In this document: piece by piece, positions 54,076 through 63,083 of the stretch | How the letters are laid out: every line of letters starts with the position of its first letter | How positions within the stretch are numbered: the stretch's first letter is position 1 | Source of the DNA: Citricoccus alkalitolerans | GTDB taxonomy: Bacteria; Actinomycetota; Actinomycetes; Actinomycetales; Micrococcaceae | NCBI RefSeq assembly: GCF_039528175.1 | Contig: NZ_BAAALH010000002.1 | Coordinates: 1,860,001 to 1,924,000 of the forward strand | DNA: 64,000 bases | Direction of reading: 5' to 3' | The notes under the pieces: model-generated | Database searches by the model: none | Seen by the model: only the letters and a program-made list of their open reading frames with translations | What the model was told of the DNA's origin: nothing | Translations under genes and position numbers: made by a program

Positions 54076-55104
54076 TCAGTACATCGCGCCAAGCAGCCGG
54101 GCCAGGAGCCGGCGGTCCACGGTGCCGGACAGCGGGCCGGTGCCGAGGAACATCTTCACGTCGCGGCCGAACTGCAGCGCGTTGGCCGGCGGGTCCGTGA
54201 GGAATCCCGCGTCCGAGTCCAGCACCGAGCGGGTGCGCTCCAGCTGGATGACGGGGGCGTGCGGGTTCTCGTCCGGACCGAGGACGAGGATGAACCCGCC
54301 GATGCTGCAGTCTGGGAAGGCCCGCTGGAGGGCGACCATCGCCGGGGCCAGGGACGGAGGCGAGAGGCGCCGGTCGCCGCGCCACATCTCCGCTCCGTCC
54401 CACCGGTAGACCCCTTCGGGGACCTGCATCGAGCTGATCACCGCCAGCCGGTCCCCGCACAGCACCACGTGGTCGATGGCCCCGGAGTTGAGCCGTCCGA
54501 AGGTCAGGTGCAGGCCGGTGACGAGGCGGCTGGCCGGCAGCGATCCGAGAACATGGTTCTGCAGCGTGCGGATGGTGCGTGCCTCGCGCACGAGCCGGTG
54601 GCCGGCCGGCAGGATGCCACGTTTGCGGGGTGCCCCGTGGATCTGCTGGGAACTGCGGGACAGATCCAGCACCATCTCGTCATCCAGCGGCGGCACATAG
54701 GTGATGGTCCCGGCACCGTTGCGGTCTCCTCCTCCACCCCGGCTCGTGGGCCGGCCGCGCCCGGACCGGGTGGAGAAGGCGGGGCCCGACGCCGGCCCGG
54801 CCGTCCGCGCACCCGCGCCGGACTGCGGTGGAACAGTGGACCCGGTCCGGCCACGCGGATTCCCCGGCCGCGACGACTCACCTCCGGCGCTGAAACCGCG
54901 ATCGTACTCGCGGCGGGCCTCGGGGGTGCCGACCAATTGCCAGGCGTAGCTGACCAGCCGGAACGCGGCAGCGTCCCCGCCGTAGTCCGGATGCGTGCGG
55001 CGTGCCGCGCGCCGCCAGGCGGCCTTCAGGGTGGCGGTGTCCGCGTCGAAGGCGACGCTGAGGACCTCGTAGGCCGATCGGCCACCGAAATCTGCGGGAG
55101 TCAT
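54076..55104 (-). CDS. J-domain protein with C-terminal NERD-like domain
   Basis: A 342-residue protein. Residues 10-70 form a J domain (AYEVLSVAFDADTATLKAAW, RRTHPDYGGD with the HPD triad). A disordered basic Ser/Gly/Arg linker (about 75-150) follows. The C-terminal part (LVREARTIRTLQNHVLG, GAIDHVVLCGDRLAVIS) resembles the NERD nuclease-related fold. It may link Hsp70 to nucleic acid handling; the function is untested. It lies within a minus-strand run with the RibD-like and FolP-like genes. Confidence 0.8.
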   Translation of the reverse strand: MTPADFGGRSAYEVLSVAFDADTATLKAAWRRAARRTHPDYGGDAAAFRLVSYAWQLVGTPEARREYDRGFSAGGESSRPGNPRGRTGSTVPPQSGAGARTAGPASGPAFSTRSGRGRPTSRGGGGDRNGAGTITYVPPLDDEMVLDLSRSSQQIHGAPRKRGILPAGHRLVREARTIRTLQNHVLGSLPASRLVTGLHLTFGRLNSGAIDHVVLCGDRLAVISSMQVPEGVYRWDGAEMWRGDRRLSPPSLAPAMVALQRAFPDCSIGGFILVLGPDENPHAPVIQLERTRSVLDSDAGFLTDPPANALQFGRDVKMFLGTGPLSGTVDRRLLARLLGAMY

Positions 55105-55898
55105 GGTGCCGTCACCCGGTATCGCAGGAACAACGCCCCGTCCTCCTCGAGCAGGCCCACCAGATCCATTCCGGTGGGGCGGGCCAGGTCAGCGCCCCCG
55201 ATGATCCGGCCACCCGCACCGCCGGCGAGCAGCGGGGAGAGGGACAGGCACAGTTCGTCGGCCAACCCGGCGGCGGTGAAGGCTCCGAGCAGCGTGGGCC
55301 CGCCCTCCGAGTGCACGAGCCGATGGCCGCATGCGGCAAGCGCGGCGCGGATCCGGGCCGGTTCGGCCTGGTCAGTCCCGCAGTCCACGATGTCCGCGAC
55401 CTCGCCGAGCGCGGCCCGTCGGCCGGCGTCGGCCCGGGTGGTGGTGAGGATGAGGGGTCGGACCGGTGCCGCGGTGAAGACGGTGCTCTCCGGGTCCAGG
55501 TCGAGGGATCCGGACACCAGGGCGACCGCGGGGTGGGAGGGCAGCCCCCGGGACTCGCGCCAGGCCCGATCCGCCGCGGAGACCAGGTCGCCGCCGTAGC
55601 CCTCGGCGCGCACGGTCCCGGCACCCACGAGGATGACGTCCGCGGGTCTGCGGAGCAGGGCGAAGAGCCGCTGATCGGCCGGCGTTCCGAGACCGTCGGA
55701 GCGACCGTGGACGGTGGCCGCGCCGTCGGCGGAGGACACGAAGTTGAACCGCACCCACAGTCCGTCGCGCGAGAGGACTCCGCGGCGCTGGTCCTGGCCG
55801 GGCGGGGCGTAGAAGGACACCAGGTCGTCGTCAGTCAGATCCGCGGTGAGGGTCGGACTGGCCAGTCCCGAGGGGTAGGGGTGGACGAATGCTCTCAT
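55101..55898 (-). CDS. RibD C-terminal domain (pyrimidine reductase-like) protein
   Basis: A 265-residue protein of the RibD-C/dihydrofolate reductase-like fold. FNFVSSADGAATVHGRSDGL, DVILVGAGTVRAEGYGG and HSEGGPTLLGAFTAAGLADE are the family's substrate and NADPH-binding segments. No deaminase domain is present, so it is a stand-alone reductase that may act in riboflavin or a pterin-related pathway. The start overlaps the FolP-like stop (ATGA) and the end overlaps the J-domain gene start by 4 nt, so the three are coupled. Confidence 0.87.
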   Translation of the reverse strand: MRAFVHPYPSGLASPTLTADLTDDDLVSFYAPPGQDQRRGVLSRDGLWVRFNFVSSADGAATVHGRSDGLGTPADQRLFALLRRPADVILVGAGTVRAEGYGGDLVSAADRAWRESRGLPSHPAVALVSGSLDLDPESTVFTAAPVRPLILTTTRADAGRRAALGEVADIVDCGTDQAEPARIRAALAACGHRLVHSEGGPTLLGAFTAAGLADELCLSLSPLLAGGAGGRIIGGADLARPTGMDLVGLLEEDGALFLRYRVTAP

Positions 55899-57028
55899 GG
55901 GTTGACTCCTTCGGTCACGGGGGACGCCGGTTCCTGACCGTCCCAGTGGGCGGCATCTCCGGGTCCCGCCGAGCGGTCGGCATCCCGGTTGAGGCCATGC
56001 ATGTTGTGCTCCAGTCGGTGAGGCTCGCGCCAGCCCATAATGGCCTCGGTCATCCGGATCGCCGAGACCGACGGCCCTACCTGGTGCAGGCGCAGCACAC
56101 GGGCGCCGTTCAGGACGCACACCTGTGCCGCCGCCAGTGACCCGGCCAGCCGGGCCGATTTGTGCTGGGCCAGGGTCTCGCCGATGAAGTCCTTGTTGGA
56201 CACGGCCGCCAGGGCGGGGAATCCGAGGGTCGTGAAGGCATCGAAGCGCCGGGTGATCTCCAGGGAGTGCCGCGTGTTCTTGTTCAGGTCGTGTCCCGGG
56301 TCCACGATGATCTTCTCCTCCGGGACCCCGAGGGAGACGGCCAGGTCGATCCGCCGCAGCAGGTACTCGCGGATCACGGTCACCACATCGTCGTAGTGTG
56401 GCGCCGGCACCGGGGTGCGCGGGGTGGCGAGGGAGTGGGTGATCACCAGGTGGGCGCCGCCGGCGGCCACCACCCGGCCGAAATCGTGGTGGAACATCCC
56501 GGTGGTGTCATTGACGACGTCGGCGCCGGCGGCGATGGCACGCTCGGCCACCAGCGGCTGGAAGGTGTCCGCGGAGAGGATCGCGGTGGCGGCGGGTCCG
56601 CGGCCGGCCCGCAGGGCGGCGATCACCGGCACCACGCGCTCGGCTTCCTCGTCCGGGGGCAGCTCCGGTCCGGGGGAGAACGGGACCCCGCCGACGTCGA
56701 TCCAGTCCGCGCCGTCCTCGGCCGCCTTCCGGGCGGCACTCACCGCGGCGTCCAGGGAGAAGGTCGCGCCGTCGTAGAAGGAGTCTGGGGTGCGGTTGAC
56801 CACGGCCATGAGCAGGATGCGCGAGCGAAAGTCCACGGTACGGTGCGCGAAGCGCTGGACCGGGTGGCTGAACTCCGGCTCGACCATGGGCATCGGCGGC
56901 GTGCTCCTCAGTGCCTGGGGGGGTGTTTCCGTGGGCTTGGGTGGGCTTCGGCGTGCCTCTGCAGATGTCGATTCATTGCGGGCCAGCGCGGCCCGCCCTG
57001 GCTCGGTGCAGAGAATCGTCCGTGCCAT
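55895..57028 (-). CDS. Dihydropteroate synthase-like protein (FolP2 type)
   Basis: A 377-residue TIM-barrel pterin-binding protein. MAVVNRTPDSFYDGATF and VVNDTTGMFHHDFGRVV are DHPS segments. The usual GGESTRPG loop reads DVGGVPFSPGPELP, and the DPGIGFGK loop reads IIVDPGHDLNKN. These changes are typical of the actinobacterial FolP2 branch, which is not clearly a folate enzyme. The first 60 residues are a variable extension, so a later ATG could be the true start. Coupled to the RibD-like gene. Confidence 0.82.
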   Translation of the reverse strand: MARTILCTEPGRAALARNESTSAEARRSPPKPTETPPQALRSTPPMPMVEPEFSHPVQRFAHRTVDFRSRILLMAVVNRTPDSFYDGATFSLDAAVSAARKAAEDGADWIDVGGVPFSPGPELPPDEEAERVVPVIAALRAGRGPAATAILSADTFQPLVAERAIAAGADVVNDTTGMFHHDFGRVVAAGGAHLVITHSLATPRTPVPAPHYDDVVTVIREYLLRRIDLAVSLGVPEEKIIVDPGHDLNKNTRHSLEITRRFDAFTTLGFPALAAVSNKDFIGETLAQHKSARLAGSLAAAQVCVLNGARVLRLHQVGPSVSAIRMTEAIMGWREPHRLEHNMHGLNRDADRSAGPGDAAHWDGQEPASPVTEGVNP

Positions 57029-57103
57029 TCTGGCAGGATACCGGTGACGCGCTGGGAAACCGGCCTTCACACCGGGCCCAGTGGCCGGGGCCGGGGTGGC
57101 ACG

Positions 57104-58147
57104 ATGAAGACCATGCGCCGTAGACCCCGCCCCCGGCCCGATGCGCCGGAACCTGCCGTCCTCGATCCCTCCGAGGGTGCCTGGGTGGCCGCCATGCTGG
57201 AGGCCGGGACCGCGGGTCTCGGCGTCGAGTCCTGGAACGGGCACGTCGCCACGATCGTCCCGGTGGGGAATCCTGCGCCGTACGAGGCCTTCGCGCGGAT
57301 CTTCCACCCCGTGCCGTGGCACCACCGGGACTGGGACCAGGACGCGGCCGCGCGGCTGCGCGGGTCCGGCCTGGTGCCGGAGGAGCACGCTGACTTCCGT
57401 GATGCGCCCCCGTCCGTAGACCGCACGCTCCACGCCTACGGCACCACGTCCTGGGGTCACGTCGCCGCGGACCGCGGCACCGTGTTCCACGCCGGCGCGC
57501 AGTGGGCGGACCTGGCGCGGGCGGACGACGCCGACTCCGCGCCCTCCACTCGGGAGACGGGTCTGGAGTACGGCCCGCCGGAACAGGGCCACCTGCCCTC
57601 ACCGGCCATGGCGACACTGGCCGAGGTGCTCCTCGAACACACGGAGACTCCGCAGTACCTGGTACTGGGTCTGTGGCCCGGCCGCGGCTGGATGGATGGC
57701 GGCAGTTCCCGGTTCGGCCCGGGCGTGCTGGAGGCCACCGGCGGGAAGACGTCCTCCGTCCAGATGCCGCCGGCCTTCGGGCCGAGGACCACCCGCGTCA
57801 TTCGCCGTGGATCCGGGCTGCTGGACGTCGGCGGCGGATTCCGCGAGTATCTGCTGGTGGCCGACGACGGCACCCGACTGCGCCACCCCGTCTGGGAGCG
57901 GTCCGCCCACCCGCTGGTGGCGGAGGGAGAGGCCACGGAGGAGCAGTCACCGAACCTCGCCTGGCCGCGGGACCGGGCCTGGGCGCTCGCCAGTGAGATC
58001 GATGTCGACACCACTCTGGTGGCCGGCTCCACCGGGTTGATCCGGGCCATCTGCACCCATCCCGGACTCGAGGCCGCCGTGGTGCGTCCGGAGACGGACC
58101 TGACCGCGTTCGCGGACACGGTCAATCACCGGGACCCCAGCGCATGA
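57104..58147 (+). CDS. Conserved actinobacterial hypothetical protein
   Basis: A 347-residue soluble protein rich in Trp, Pro and acidic residues, with no signal peptide or membrane helix. Segments such as WNGHVATIVPVGNPAPYEAF, FHPVPWHHRDWDQDAAARLR and FGPRTTRVIRRGSGLLDVGG look conserved but match no family I know. The ATG at 57104 is followed by a second ATG five codons later. Its stop overlaps the start of the decayed lipid-kinase gene (ATGA), so the two were once one operon. Confidence 0.7.
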   Translation: MKTMRRRPRPRPDAPEPAVLDPSEGAWVAAMLEAGTAGLGVESWNGHVATIVPVGNPAPYEAFARIFHPVPWHHRDWDQDAAARLRGSGLVPEEHADFRDAPPSVDRTLHAYGTTSWGHVAADRGTVFHAGAQWADLARADDADSAPSTRETGLEYGPPEQGHLPSPAMATLAEVLLEHTETPQYLVLGLWPGRGWMDGGSSRFGPGVLEATGGKTSSVQMPPAFGPRTTRVIRRGSGLLDVGGGFREYLLVADDGTRLRHPVWERSAHPLVAEGEATEEQSPNLAWPRDRAWALASEIDVDTTLVAGSTGLIRAICTHPGLEAAVVRPETDLTAFADTVNHRDPSA

Positions 58148-58717
58148 GCCGCCACCACCTCCTGTTGTGCATCAATCCCGCCTCCGTGACCGGCAACGAT
58201 CTGGCTCGGGCGCTGGGGCTGGCCGACTCCGGAGTGGCGGGCGCCGTCGACCGGATCCTCTCTGGCCTGGACCGACCGCCACGACGCATCGACCTGGATC
58301 GGGTGGATCTGACCCCGCTGCCGCCGGGTCCTGACCGGACCCACGTTCCTGCTGGCCGTGATGAACGGCCGATTCATCGGCGGCGGCATGGAGGTGACCC
58401 CCGGGGCGCGGATCGATGACGGTGTGTTGGAGGTCTTCCACGTCGCGCCCCTGAGCGCGGTGCGTTTCCTGCGGATCTTCTCGAAGGTCTTCGCTGGACG
58501 CCACACGGACCTGCCGGAGGTGGACATCCGCACGGTGAGCTCGGTGCGGATCGAGAGCGTCACCGCGGTGGGGCATCCAGTTCCGCCCGGCCCCCCGTCC
58601 TGGCGGAGCACTGGTCCGGTCCTGCACGGGGACGGTGAGCCGTTGGGGATGTTGCCGGCCACGGTCACGGTGGAGCATGGCCAGTTGGCCCTGCTGGATG
58701 ATGGTCGCCGCCCCTGA
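58144..58717 (+). pseudogene. Diacylglycerol/lipid kinase remnant with internal deletions and frameshift
   Basis: Two frames together resemble a YegS/DgkB-type kinase with pieces missing. Frame one starts HHLLLCINPAS and jumps straight to TGNDLARALGL, so the glycine-rich GGDGT core normally between them is absent. It continues to RIDLDRVDLTPLP and then shifts frame. The second frame (FLLAVMNGRFIGGGMEVTPG) carries the C-terminal domain to the stop at 58717. The nucleotide-binding core is lost, so the product cannot be active. The ATGA overlap with the upstream gene is preserved. Confidence 0.75.
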
Positions 58718-58734
58718 CTCCTACACTGGAGTGC

Positions 58735-60015
58735 ATGACCACTTCCGCCTCCCGGACCCGCGTCTACCTTGACCACGCCGCCACCACGGCACTGCGCCCG
58801 GTGGCGCTGGAGGCGTTCACGGCCAGCGCCCGAACGCTCGGGAACCAGTCCTCACTGCACCAGTCCGGCCGCGGCGCCAAGCTCCGGGTGGAGACGGCGC
58901 GGGATGCCCTCGCGGCCACTCTGGGCGCTCACCCCAGCGAGGTCGTCTTCACCTCCGGAGGCACCGAGTCGGACAACCTGGCACTTAAGGGGCTGTACTG
59001 GGCGCGCCGGGACCGCGCCCGCGCGTCCGGAGCACCGGAATGTCATCGCATCGTCCTCACGGGACTGGAGCACCATGCCGTCCTGGACGCGGCCACGTGG
59101 CTGGAGACCCATGAGGGGGCCCGGCTGGACTTCGTCCCGGTCCACGCGGACGGGCGGGTGGACCTGGACGCCTGGCGGGCCGCACTGGCCAGGAAACCCG
59201 AGACCATCGCCGTGGCCACGCTGATGTGGGCCAACAATGAGATCGGCACCATCCAGCCGATCGCCGCGGCGGCCGCCCTGGCGACGGACCACGGGGTGCC
59301 CTTCCACACCGACGCCGTCCAGGCCTTCGGCGCCGTGCCCCTCGACTTCCAGGCCTCCGGCGCCACCACGATGGCGGTGACCGGTCACAAGATCGGCGCG
59401 CCGGTCGGCGTCGGGGCCCTGCTGGTGCGGCGGGATGCCGCGCTCACCCCGGTGCTCCACGGCGGAGGCCAGGAGCGTGACATCCGCTCCGGGACCATCC
59501 CGGCCGCCCTCATCGAGGCCTTCGCCGCCGCCGCCACCGAGGCCCAGGCCCAACTGCCTGCCGAGCGGGAGCGCGTCGGCGGCCTGCGTGACCAGCTGAT
59601 CGACGGGATCCGGGAGCTGGTGCCCGAGGCGCGGCTGACGGGCGCGGAGGATCTCGATCCCCTCACCGGGGCGAGGTTGCCAGCAGGAACCCGCCGACTG
59701 CCGGGCAACGTCCACTTCGTCTTCCCGGGGTGCGAGGGTGACTCCATCCTCTTCGGTCTGGACATGGTCGGGGTGGAGGCCTCCACCGGTTCGGCCTGTT
59801 CAGCCGGTGTGCCCCGTCCCTCGCACGTGCTGATCTCGCTGGGCATCGAGGAGGAGCTGGCCCGGTGCGTGCAGCGATTCAGCCTCGGGCATACATCCGG
59901 GCCTGCCGACGTTGAGCAGGTGTTGTCCGTGTTGCCGGACGTCCACGCCTCAGCCCTGCGTGCCGGGCTGTCCGGGCACGACTCCAGGATCAAGACCGCG
60001 AACAGTCAGCGCTGA
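58735..60015 (+). CDS. Cysteine desulfurase (IscS/NifS-like)
   Basis: A 426-residue class V aminotransferase. RVYLDHAATTALRPVALEAF opens it, FTSGGTESDNLALKG binds PLP phosphate, AVTGHKIGAPVGVGALLVRR carries the Schiff-base Lys, and ASTGSACSAGVPRPSHVL has the catalytic Cys loop. It mobilises sulfur from cysteine as a protein persulfide. mnmA lies 48 nt downstream, so its main role here is probably supplying sulfur for tRNA 2-thiouridine, although iron-sulfur assembly is possible. Confidence 0.93.
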   Translation: MTTSASRTRVYLDHAATTALRPVALEAFTASARTLGNQSSLHQSGRGAKLRVETARDALAATLGAHPSEVVFTSGGTESDNLALKGLYWARRDRARASGAPECHRIVLTGLEHHAVLDAATWLETHEGARLDFVPVHADGRVDLDAWRAALARKPETIAVATLMWANNEIGTIQPIAAAAALATDHGVPFHTDAVQAFGAVPLDFQASGATTMAVTGHKIGAPVGVGALLVRRDAALTPVLHGGGQERDIRSGTIPAALIEAFAAAATEAQAQLPAERERVGGLRDQLIDGIRELVPEARLTGAEDLDPLTGARLPAGTRRLPGNVHFVFPGCEGDSILFGLDMVGVEASTGSACSAGVPRPSHVLISLGIEEELARCVQRFSLGHTSGPADVEQVLSVLPDVHASALRAGLSGHDSRIKTANSQR

Positions 60016-60063
60016 CCGGAAACGCAGTAGAAACCGCAGTACACCGAAGGGAAACCACGAACC

Positions 60064-61212
60064 ATGAAGGTCCTCGCCGCCATGAGTGGGGGAGTCGACT
60101 CCGCTGTTGCCGCCGCCCGTGCCGTGGACGCCGGCCACGAGGTGGTCGGGGTGCACCTGGCACTGTCCCGCATGCCCGGAACCCTGCGCACTGGCTCCCG
60201 GGGCTGCTGCACCATCGAGGACTCCAGTGATGCTTGGCGCGCCTGCGAGAAGCTCGGCATCCCGTTCTACACGTGGGACTTCTCCGAGCGGTTCAAGGAG
60301 GACGTGGTGGATGACTTCGTGGCTGAGTACGCCGCGGGCCGCACCCCGAACCCGTGCATGCGTTGCAATGAGCGGATCAAGTTCGCCGCCCTGTTGGAGA
60401 AGGCGCTGGCCCTGGGCTTCGACGCCGTGTGCACGGGTCACTACGCGACCGTCCTCCGCAACGAGGCCGGCAGCCTCGAACTGCACCGCGCCGCCGACTG
60501 GGCCAAGGACCAGTCCTACGTCCTCGGGGTGCTGACCGCCGAGCAGCTCGAGCACTCCATGTTCCCGCTCGCCGAGACCCCGTCCAAGGACCTGGTCCGG
60601 GCGGAGGCGGCCGAGCGAGGATTGTCCGTGGCCGCGAAGCCGGACTCCCATGACATCTGCTTCATCCCGGACGGGGACACCCGCGGGTGGTTGAACGAGC
60701 GCATCGAGATGACCGAGGGTGACATCCTGGACACGGAGGGCAACCGCCTCGGCTCCCATCCCGGTGCGCAGGCCTTCACCGTGGGCCAGCGCAAGGGTCT
60801 GAGCCTCGGCCGTCCCGCTCCGGACGGCCGGCCCCGCTTCGTCCTCGAGGTCCGTCCCAAGGACAACACCGTCGTCGTCGGCTCCAAAGAGATGCTCGCC
60901 GTGGACCGGGTCACGGGCATCCGCCCCTCCTGGGCGGGGGCGCCGCTGGCCGAGGAGGCCACCGGTGAGTGGTTCGACTGTCACCTGCAGGTCCGGGCGC
61001 ACGGGGATCCGGTGCCCGCCCGCGCACGGGTGGAGCATCCGGGGCATGCGGACGCCGCACCGCAGAACCACGACGCCGGCACCTGGGTCATCGAGCTCTT
61101 CAAACCCCTCGCAGGGGTTGCGCCCGGCCAGACGGCCGTGCTGTACCAGGGCACGCGCGTGCTGGGCCAGTCCACGATCGACACCGCCTTCAACGCCGCC
61201 CGGGTGGCCTGA
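60064..61212 (+). CDS. mnmA: tRNA-specific 2-thiouridylase MnmA
   Basis: A 382-residue PP-loop enzyme. LAAMSGGVDSAVAAARAVDA is the ATP PP-loop, RTPNPCMRCNERIKF holds the first catalytic Cys, and DSHDICFIPDGD the second. FTVGQRKGLSLG is in the central domain and the C-terminal beta barrel follows. It thiolates U34 of tRNA-Lys, -Glu and -Gln, taking sulfur from the cysteine desulfurase encoded just upstream. ATG follows a good ribosome site (GAAGGGAAACC). Confidence 0.96.
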   Translation: MKVLAAMSGGVDSAVAAARAVDAGHEVVGVHLALSRMPGTLRTGSRGCCTIEDSSDAWRACEKLGIPFYTWDFSERFKEDVVDDFVAEYAAGRTPNPCMRCNERIKFAALLEKALALGFDAVCTGHYATVLRNEAGSLELHRAADWAKDQSYVLGVLTAEQLEHSMFPLAETPSKDLVRAEAAERGLSVAAKPDSHDICFIPDGDTRGWLNERIEMTEGDILDTEGNRLGSHPGAQAFTVGQRKGLSLGRPAPDGRPRFVLEVRPKDNTVVVGSKEMLAVDRVTGIRPSWAGAPLAEEATGEWFDCHLQVRAHGDPVPARARVEHPGHADAAPQNHDAGTWVIELFKPLAGVAPGQTAVLYQGTRVLGQSTIDTAFNAARVA

Positions 61213-61295
61213 GGGAATCTACTCACCGGTACCGCGCATGCGACTTGCCGGTAACTCGGGTTCGGAAATCGCGGGATCGCGGCGTACAGTCTGAC

Positions 61296-61460
61296 GTGAT
61301 CCAGGTCATAGTGATCGAGGTCGCCGAGCCGACGTCGGCCCTGGACGTCTCTGTGCAGGCCAAGGTGCTCGACCTGTTCCGCGAGGTCCAGCAGTGCTTC
61401 GGCTTCGCGTGCCTGTTCATCAGGCACGACTTCGCAGTGGTGGACCACCTCGCCGGCTGG
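61296..61460 (+). pseudogene. Fragment of an oligopeptide ABC transporter ATPase
   Basis: In the 326-nt gap between mnmA and the chorismate mutase gene, one frame reads EVAEPTSALDVSVQAKVLDL followed by FGFACLFIRHDFAVVDHLA. This is the Walker B to switch region of a Dpp/Opp-type ATPase, where intact copies read ADEPTSALDVSVQ and FISHDLAVV. Key residues are changed, there is no Walker A, and the similarity stops at WWPPCP. It is a decayed remnant of a lost transporter. Confidence 0.75.
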
Positions 61461-61538
61461 TGGCCTCCCTGCCCGTGCCGGACCCGGAGGAACAGTCACG
61501 TCGCCGGAATGAGCGCCGCACGACCGTAGGCTAGGGGG

Positions 61539-61916
61539 ATGACTGATGACCCGGCCGCCGAGACCGGCCAGAACCCGGCCTCCGGATATGACCCGCACGC
61601 CTCATCGCTCCAGGGCGAGGCGGATCCGGCGGTGCTGGAGGAGCTGTATTCGATCCGCGGCAGCATCGACAACTTCGATGCCACCCTGGTGTACCTGCTG
61701 GCTGAACGATTCAAGTGCACCCAGCGGGTCGGCCGGCTCAAGGCCGAGCACTCGTTGCCACCGTCGGACCCGGGCCGTGAGGCGGCGCAGATCGAACGCC
61801 TGCGCACCCTGGCCGAGGACGCCGAGCTGGATCCCGCCTTCGCCGAGAAGTTCCTGAACTTCATCGTCTCCGAGGTCATCCAGCACCACCGCGCCATCGC
61901 TGCCGACCGCGCCTGA
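61539..61916 (+). CDS. Chorismate mutase (AroQ type)
   Basis: A 125-residue protein with a disordered acidic start and a three-helix AroQ fold from residue 37. YSIRGSIDNFDATLVYLLAE is the long first helix with the catalytic Arg region, followed by RFKCTQRVGRLKAEHSLPPS and a C-terminal helix with SEVIQHHRAIA. It converts chorismate to prephenate for Phe/Tyr synthesis. ATG has AGGGGG upstream. The stop overlaps the next start (TGATG-type junction), suggesting co-translation. Confidence 0.88.
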   Translation: MTDDPAAETGQNPASGYDPHASSLQGEADPAVLEELYSIRGSIDNFDATLVYLLAERFKCTQRVGRLKAEHSLPPSDPGREAAQIERLRTLAEDAELDPAFAEKFLNFIVSEVIQHHRAIAADRA

Positions 61917-63082
61917 TGCCTGCCGTCCGCGCCACGCTGCTCGGGGCCTGGCCCGGGACGGACCCGGTGTCCGCGTCCCGTGACCTCCTCAACGCGCTGG
62001 GGGCTCCGCACGTGCCGGTGCTGCCTGAGCTGCCCGCCCGGGGTCCCGGTTCCGATGCCATCGGTCGCACCGCCGGGCTTCTGGAGGAGCTCACCGTGGA
62101 CCTGCAGCCCCACGGCTGGCGGCTCGTCCCCGAGCCCGGGATGGACCACCGCCGGGCGGTCTCGGCCCTGACCACGGATCGCCACGCCCTGACAGACGTC
62201 GCCGGGGAGTCAGGTATCGGTATCGAGGACCTGCTCGTCCGCGTCACCGGTCCGCAGACGCTGTCCGCCGAGCTGTGGCTGCCCGGGGGTGAACGCTCCC
62301 TCTCGGATCATGGAGCCCGCCGGGACGTGACCCAGTCGTTGGCCACCGGCCTCGCCGCACACGTCCGGGCGATCCGGTCCCAGACAGGCGCCGGCCGGCT
62401 GACCGTGGTGCTGGATGAGCCCCGCGCGGCAGCCGTCCTTTCCGGTGCGCTGCCTACGGCCAGCGGCTATCGCACCGTCCGCTCCCTTCCCCGCTCCGAG
62501 GTCCGGGAGGCCTGGACCCTGGTCGCACAGGCGGTGCTCGATGCCGGCGCCACCGGGATCGTCCTGGCCCCCGGCCGCGCGGGCGCCGGGGAGGAGTGGG
62601 CCTGGACGGACCTGGCGCTGCTGGCTTCGGAAGCGCTGCCGCATTCCGGGCAGGAGAACCGTTCGGGGACCGGCCGGGATGAGGAGCAGAGGTCGGTCGC
62701 CCTGGCTCTTCCCCTGGTTCCCCTCGAGGGAGCGGGCGCGGACAGTTCGCGCTGGGACATTGTCGCGGGTTGGACCGAGGCGGGTCGGGACATCGTGTTC
62801 CGCCTCCCGTCCGCGCCAGCGGCTCAGGCATCACCGCTGGTGAAGGGCGTGAAGCCAGCCGATCCTGCAGCCGGCGACGGACACCCGTACCGGGGCACCG
62901 GCGTCACGATCGCCCAGACCTGGGAGCGGATCGGACTGGACCCAGACCTGCTCGGGCGGCTGGTCCTGGCCGCACCGGACCAGTCCGCGGCCTCCCACCT
63001 CGTGGCCAACCAGGCACTGGCCTCCGCCGTGGCCACGGCGGAGGAACTCGACCGGATCCGCCAGGACGGCGGCCTGGGCTAG
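61916..63082 (+). CDS. MetE/UROD-superfamily protein without metal-binding cysteines
   Basis: A 388-residue protein that resembles the short proteins annotated as vitamin-B12-independent methionine synthase near ligA in Actinobacteria (RATLLGAWPGTDPVSASRDL at the start, VRVTGPQTLSAELWLP, and GVTIAQTWERIGLDPDLLGR near the end). True MetE needs zinc bound by His, Glu and two Cys. This protein contains no cysteine at all, so methionine synthase activity is very unlikely. The barrel fold is probable, the reaction unknown. It overlaps the chorismate mutase stop. Confidence 0.7.
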   Translation: MPAVRATLLGAWPGTDPVSASRDLLNALGAPHVPVLPELPARGPGSDAIGRTAGLLEELTVDLQPHGWRLVPEPGMDHRRAVSALTTDRHALTDVAGESGIGIEDLLVRVTGPQTLSAELWLPGGERSLSDHGARRDVTQSLATGLAAHVRAIRSQTGAGRLTVVLDEPRAAAVLSGALPTASGYRTVRSLPRSEVREAWTLVAQAVLDAGATGIVLAPGRAGAGEEWAWTDLALLASEALPHSGQENRSGTGRDEEQRSVALALPLVPLEGAGADSSRWDIVAGWTEAGRDIVFRLPSAPAAQASPLVKGVKPADPAAGDGHPYRGTGVTIAQTWERIGLDPDLLGRLVLAAPDQSAASHLVANQALASAVATAEELDRIRQDGGLG

Positions 63083-63083
63083 G

